A stretch of DNA of 64,000 nt from Microbacterium karelineae. GTDB taxonomy: Bacteria > Actinomycetota > Actinomycetes > Actinomycetales > Microbacteriaceae. Positions 62,320 through 64,000 of the stretch are shown one piece after another. The notes under the pieces are model-generated. The model was not told the origin of the DNA. It ran no database searches and worked only from the letters and a program-made list of their open reading frames with translations. The position numbers and the translations under genes were made by a program. The stretch's first letter is position 1. Each line of letters opens with the position of its first letter. The stretch spans positions 1 through 64,000 of the forward strand of contig NZ_WFIX01000032.1 of assembly GCF_009745985.1 (NCBI RefSeq), given 5' to 3'.

Positions 62320-63921
62320 ATGTCCCAGCATCCCATCGGATCCGGCAATGTGCGCCCCGGCTACGACCCTCGCCTCGCCAACGAAGACCTCGCCCCGCTG
62401 CGGAAGCAGAAGTGGACGAGCTACAACATCCTCGCCTTCTGGATGAGCGATGTGCACTCCGTCGGCGGCTACGTGACCGCCGGCTCGCTCTTCGCCCTCG
62501 GGATCTCGAGCTGGCAGGTGCTCGTGTCCCTCGTCGTCGGCATCGTGATCGTGCAGGTGTTCGCGAACCTCGTCGCGAAGCCCAGCCAGCGCACAGGCGT
62601 GCCGTACCCCGTCGTCAATCGCTTCCTCTTCGGCGTCAAGGGAGCGAACCTGCCTGCGATCATCCGGGGCGTGATCGCCATCGCCTGGTACGGCGTGCAG
62701 ACCTTCCTCGCGGCCGAGTCGCTCACGATCGTCTTCCTCAAGTTCATCCCGGCATCGGCGGCGCTCATCGAGCCGACGTTCCTCGGGCTCGACGCGCTCG
62801 GCTGGATCTCATACGCCATCCTGTGGGTCGCGCAGGCCGCCGTGTTCTGGAACGGGATGGAGGCGATCCGGCGCTTCATCGACTGGGCGGGACCCGCGGT
62901 GTACGTCGTCATGATCGTGCTCGCCGTCTACCTCGTCAGCCAGGCCGGATGGGAGAACATCAGTCTCAACCTCTCGACGGGCGAGCCGCTCGACCTCTGG
63001 GCGTCGATCCCCGTCATGTTCACGGCCATCGCGATCGTCGTGTCGTACTTCTCCGGTCCGATGCTGAACTTCGGCGACTTCGCGCGGTACGGCAAGAGCT
63101 TCGAGGCCGTCAAGCGCGGCAATTTCTGGGGCCTCCCCATCAACTTCCTGTTCTTCGCGATCCTCACGGTCCTCACGGCCTCCGCCACCGTGCCGGTCTT
63201 CGGCGAGCTCATCACGGATCCGATCCACACGGTCGAGCGCATCGACCACTGGTTCGCGATCCTCCTCGGCGGGCTCACCTTCGTGACCGCGACCGTCGGG
63301 ATCAACATCGTCGCGAACTTCATCTCGCCCGCGTTCGACTTCTCGAACGTGGCGCCGAATCGCATCTCGTGGCGCGCCGGCGGCATGATCGCCGCGGTCG
63401 GATCCGTCATACTCACGCCCTGGAACTGGTACTCGAACGACGAGGCGATCCACTACACGCTCGGAATCCTCTCGGCGCTCATCGGCCCGCTCTTCGGGAT
63501 CCTCATCGCCGGCTACTACGTCGTCGCGAAGCAGCGGATCAGGGTCGACGACATGTACACGATGTCCGAGACCGGGGCGTACTGGTACCGCGGGGGATAC
63601 AACCCCAATGCGATGTGGGCCGTGGCCGGCGCCGGGATCCCGACGATCTTCCTCGCGATCGTGCCGAAGTCGCTTGTGTTCGCCGGTCTCGTCGGCGCGG
63701 GATGGGGATCCGTGAGCGACTTCACCTGGTTCATCGGCTGCGGCCTCGGCTTCGCGCTCTTCGTCCTCCTCGAACGCCGCCGCCCGAGCGTGCCCACGTG
63801 GGACGACGAGACCGACGGCGTGTCCGTGGGAACCTCTCCCGACGTGCTCGAGGGATCCCCCGACACCGCCACCGCTTCGCTCGAGGTCGCGGCGCAGGGG
63901 GCGAACGGGGGAGAGCGTTGA
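62320..63921 (+). CDS. pucI: NCS1-family permease, allantoin/cytosine type (PucI/CodB-like)
   Basis: 533 residues with twelve membrane segments. NCS1 features: NEDLAPLRKQKWTSYNILAFW at the start (the basic-aromatic entry motif), SYNILAFWMSDVHSVGGY with substrate-contact residues, FNG-like region replaced by FWNGMEA, and SGPMLNFGDFARYGKS. Such carriers bring in allantoin, hydantoins, cytosine or uracil with Na+ or H+. The racemase-like gene fused at the stop (TTGA) points to allantoin/hydantoin. The C-terminal ~45 residues are a hydrophilic tail. Confidence 0.87.
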   Translation: MSQHPIGSGNVRPGYDPRLANEDLAPLRKQKWTSYNILAFWMSDVHSVGGYVTAGSLFALGISSWQVLVSLVVGIVIVQVFANLVAKPSQRTGVPYPVVNRFLFGVKGANLPAIIRGVIAIAWYGVQTFLAAESLTIVFLKFIPASAALIEPTFLGLDALGWISYAILWVAQAAVFWNGMEAIRRFIDWAGPAVYVVMIVLAVYLVSQAGWENISLNLSTGEPLDLWASIPVMFTAIAIVVSYFSGPMLNFGDFARYGKSFEAVKRGNFWGLPINFLFFAILTVLTASATVPVFGELITDPIHTVERIDHWFAILLGGLTFVTATVGINIVANFISPAFDFSNVAPNRISWRAGGMIAAVGSVILTPWNWYSNDEAIHYTLGILSALIGPLFGILIAGYYVVAKQRIRVDDMYTMSETGAYWYRGGYNPNAMWAVAGAGIPTIFLAIVPKSLVFAGLVGAGWGSVSDFTWFIGCGLGFALFVLLERRRPSVPTWDDETDGVSVGTSPDVLEGSPDTATASLEVAAQGANGGER

Positions 63922-64000
63922 TCCGCATCACCCTCATCAACCCCAACACCTCGCGCGCCATGACCGAGAAGATCGGTCGCGCGGCGCGCGCGGTGGCGGC
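63918..64000 (+). CDS. Hydantoin/allantoin racemase (Asp/Glu racemase family), partial, cut by right edge
   Basis: Starts at TTG overlapping the permease stop (TTGA), with GGGGAGAG just before. The visible 27 residues, including IRITLINPNTSRAMTEKI, match the N-terminus of the hydantoin/allantoin racemase family, where the N-P-N-T/S segment binds substrate. The catalytic Cys pair lies beyond the window. It would interconvert allantoin enantiomers for stereospecific allantoinase. Confidence 0.8.
   Translation, partial: MIRITLINPNTSRAMTEKIGRAARAVA

Overview
This window is very GC-rich and gene-dense. It looks like chromosomal DNA of a high-GC actinobacterium, most likely in or near Microbacteriaceae/Microbacterium. 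That placement is inferred from codon use, the many leaderless start sites, the LAxTG-type sorting signal and the gene families present; no marker gene confirms it. I recognise no rRNA, tRNA, CRISPR array, insertion sequence or prophage. No gene-free stretch exceeds 300 bases (longest: 1967-2244, 278 bases).

Layout. (1) 1-5568: a secreted repeat-domain surface protein cut by the window edge, a large LuxR-type regulator with a degenerate P-loop, a hypothetical protein, and a 49-residue peptide that is almost entirely a cell-wall sorting signal. (2) 5663-17462: apt; a monosaccharide ABC transporter (binding protein, ATPase, permease) with a ROK regulator and a second, paralogous ATPase on the opposite strand; a dihydroorotase-like protein without its metal motif; a Bcr/CflA-type exporter; and an NCS2 nucleobase permease. 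(3) 17434-27610: a divergent cluster combining a PatB-type C-S lyase, an SDR and a large flavoprotein on one side with a branched-chain-type ABC importer and two carboxymuconolactone-decarboxylase/AhpD-like proteins on the other. The substrate is unknown; an organosulfur compound is my inference. (4) 27781-32228: two small stress-type modules, PfpI/LysR and MFS + aldo-keto reductase/MarR. (5) 32265-44518: LysR, two ATZ/TRZ-type amidohydrolases (one lacking metal ligands), a 2Fe-2S flavin reductase, an XRE-cupin regulator, and a tightly coupled seven-gene operon: cytosine-deaminase-like hydrolase, NitT/TauT-type importer, FAD oxidase, creatininase and PdxH-like protein. (6) 44522-51518: a purine-degradation operon running xanthine to urate to allantoin (uraD, uraH, uricase, xanthine dehydrogenase, xdhC, mocA-like). 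(7) 51592-59680: a GntR regulator and a dipeptide-type ABC importer coupled to another cytosine-deaminase-like hydrolase and an ornithine-cyclodeaminase-like protein. (8) 59701-61680: a MerR/SDR/small-ORF segment bounded by a 58-bp direct repeat. (9) 61630-64000: an XRE-cupin regulator, an NCS1 allantoin-type permease and the start of a hydantoin/allantoin racemase.

From 32 kb to the right end the common theme is uptake and opening of nitrogen-rich heterocycles as a nitrogen source. Xanthine dehydrogenase, uricase, UraH and UraD make allantoin, and the right-edge permease and racemase handle it. Two further importer-plus-hydrolase operons of unknown substrate flank the purine operon, each with its own regulator and a visible palindromic operator. 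The best candidates for undescribed biology are the 37.7-44.5 kb operon, the 17.4-27.6 kb cluster, and the repeat-bounded insertion at 59.7-61.7 kb.

Starts were chosen from Shine-Dalgarno spacing, stop/start overlaps, or a TANNNT -10 box 6-8 bases before the start codon. The last pattern fits leaderless mRNA and is seen at about fourteen genes here.
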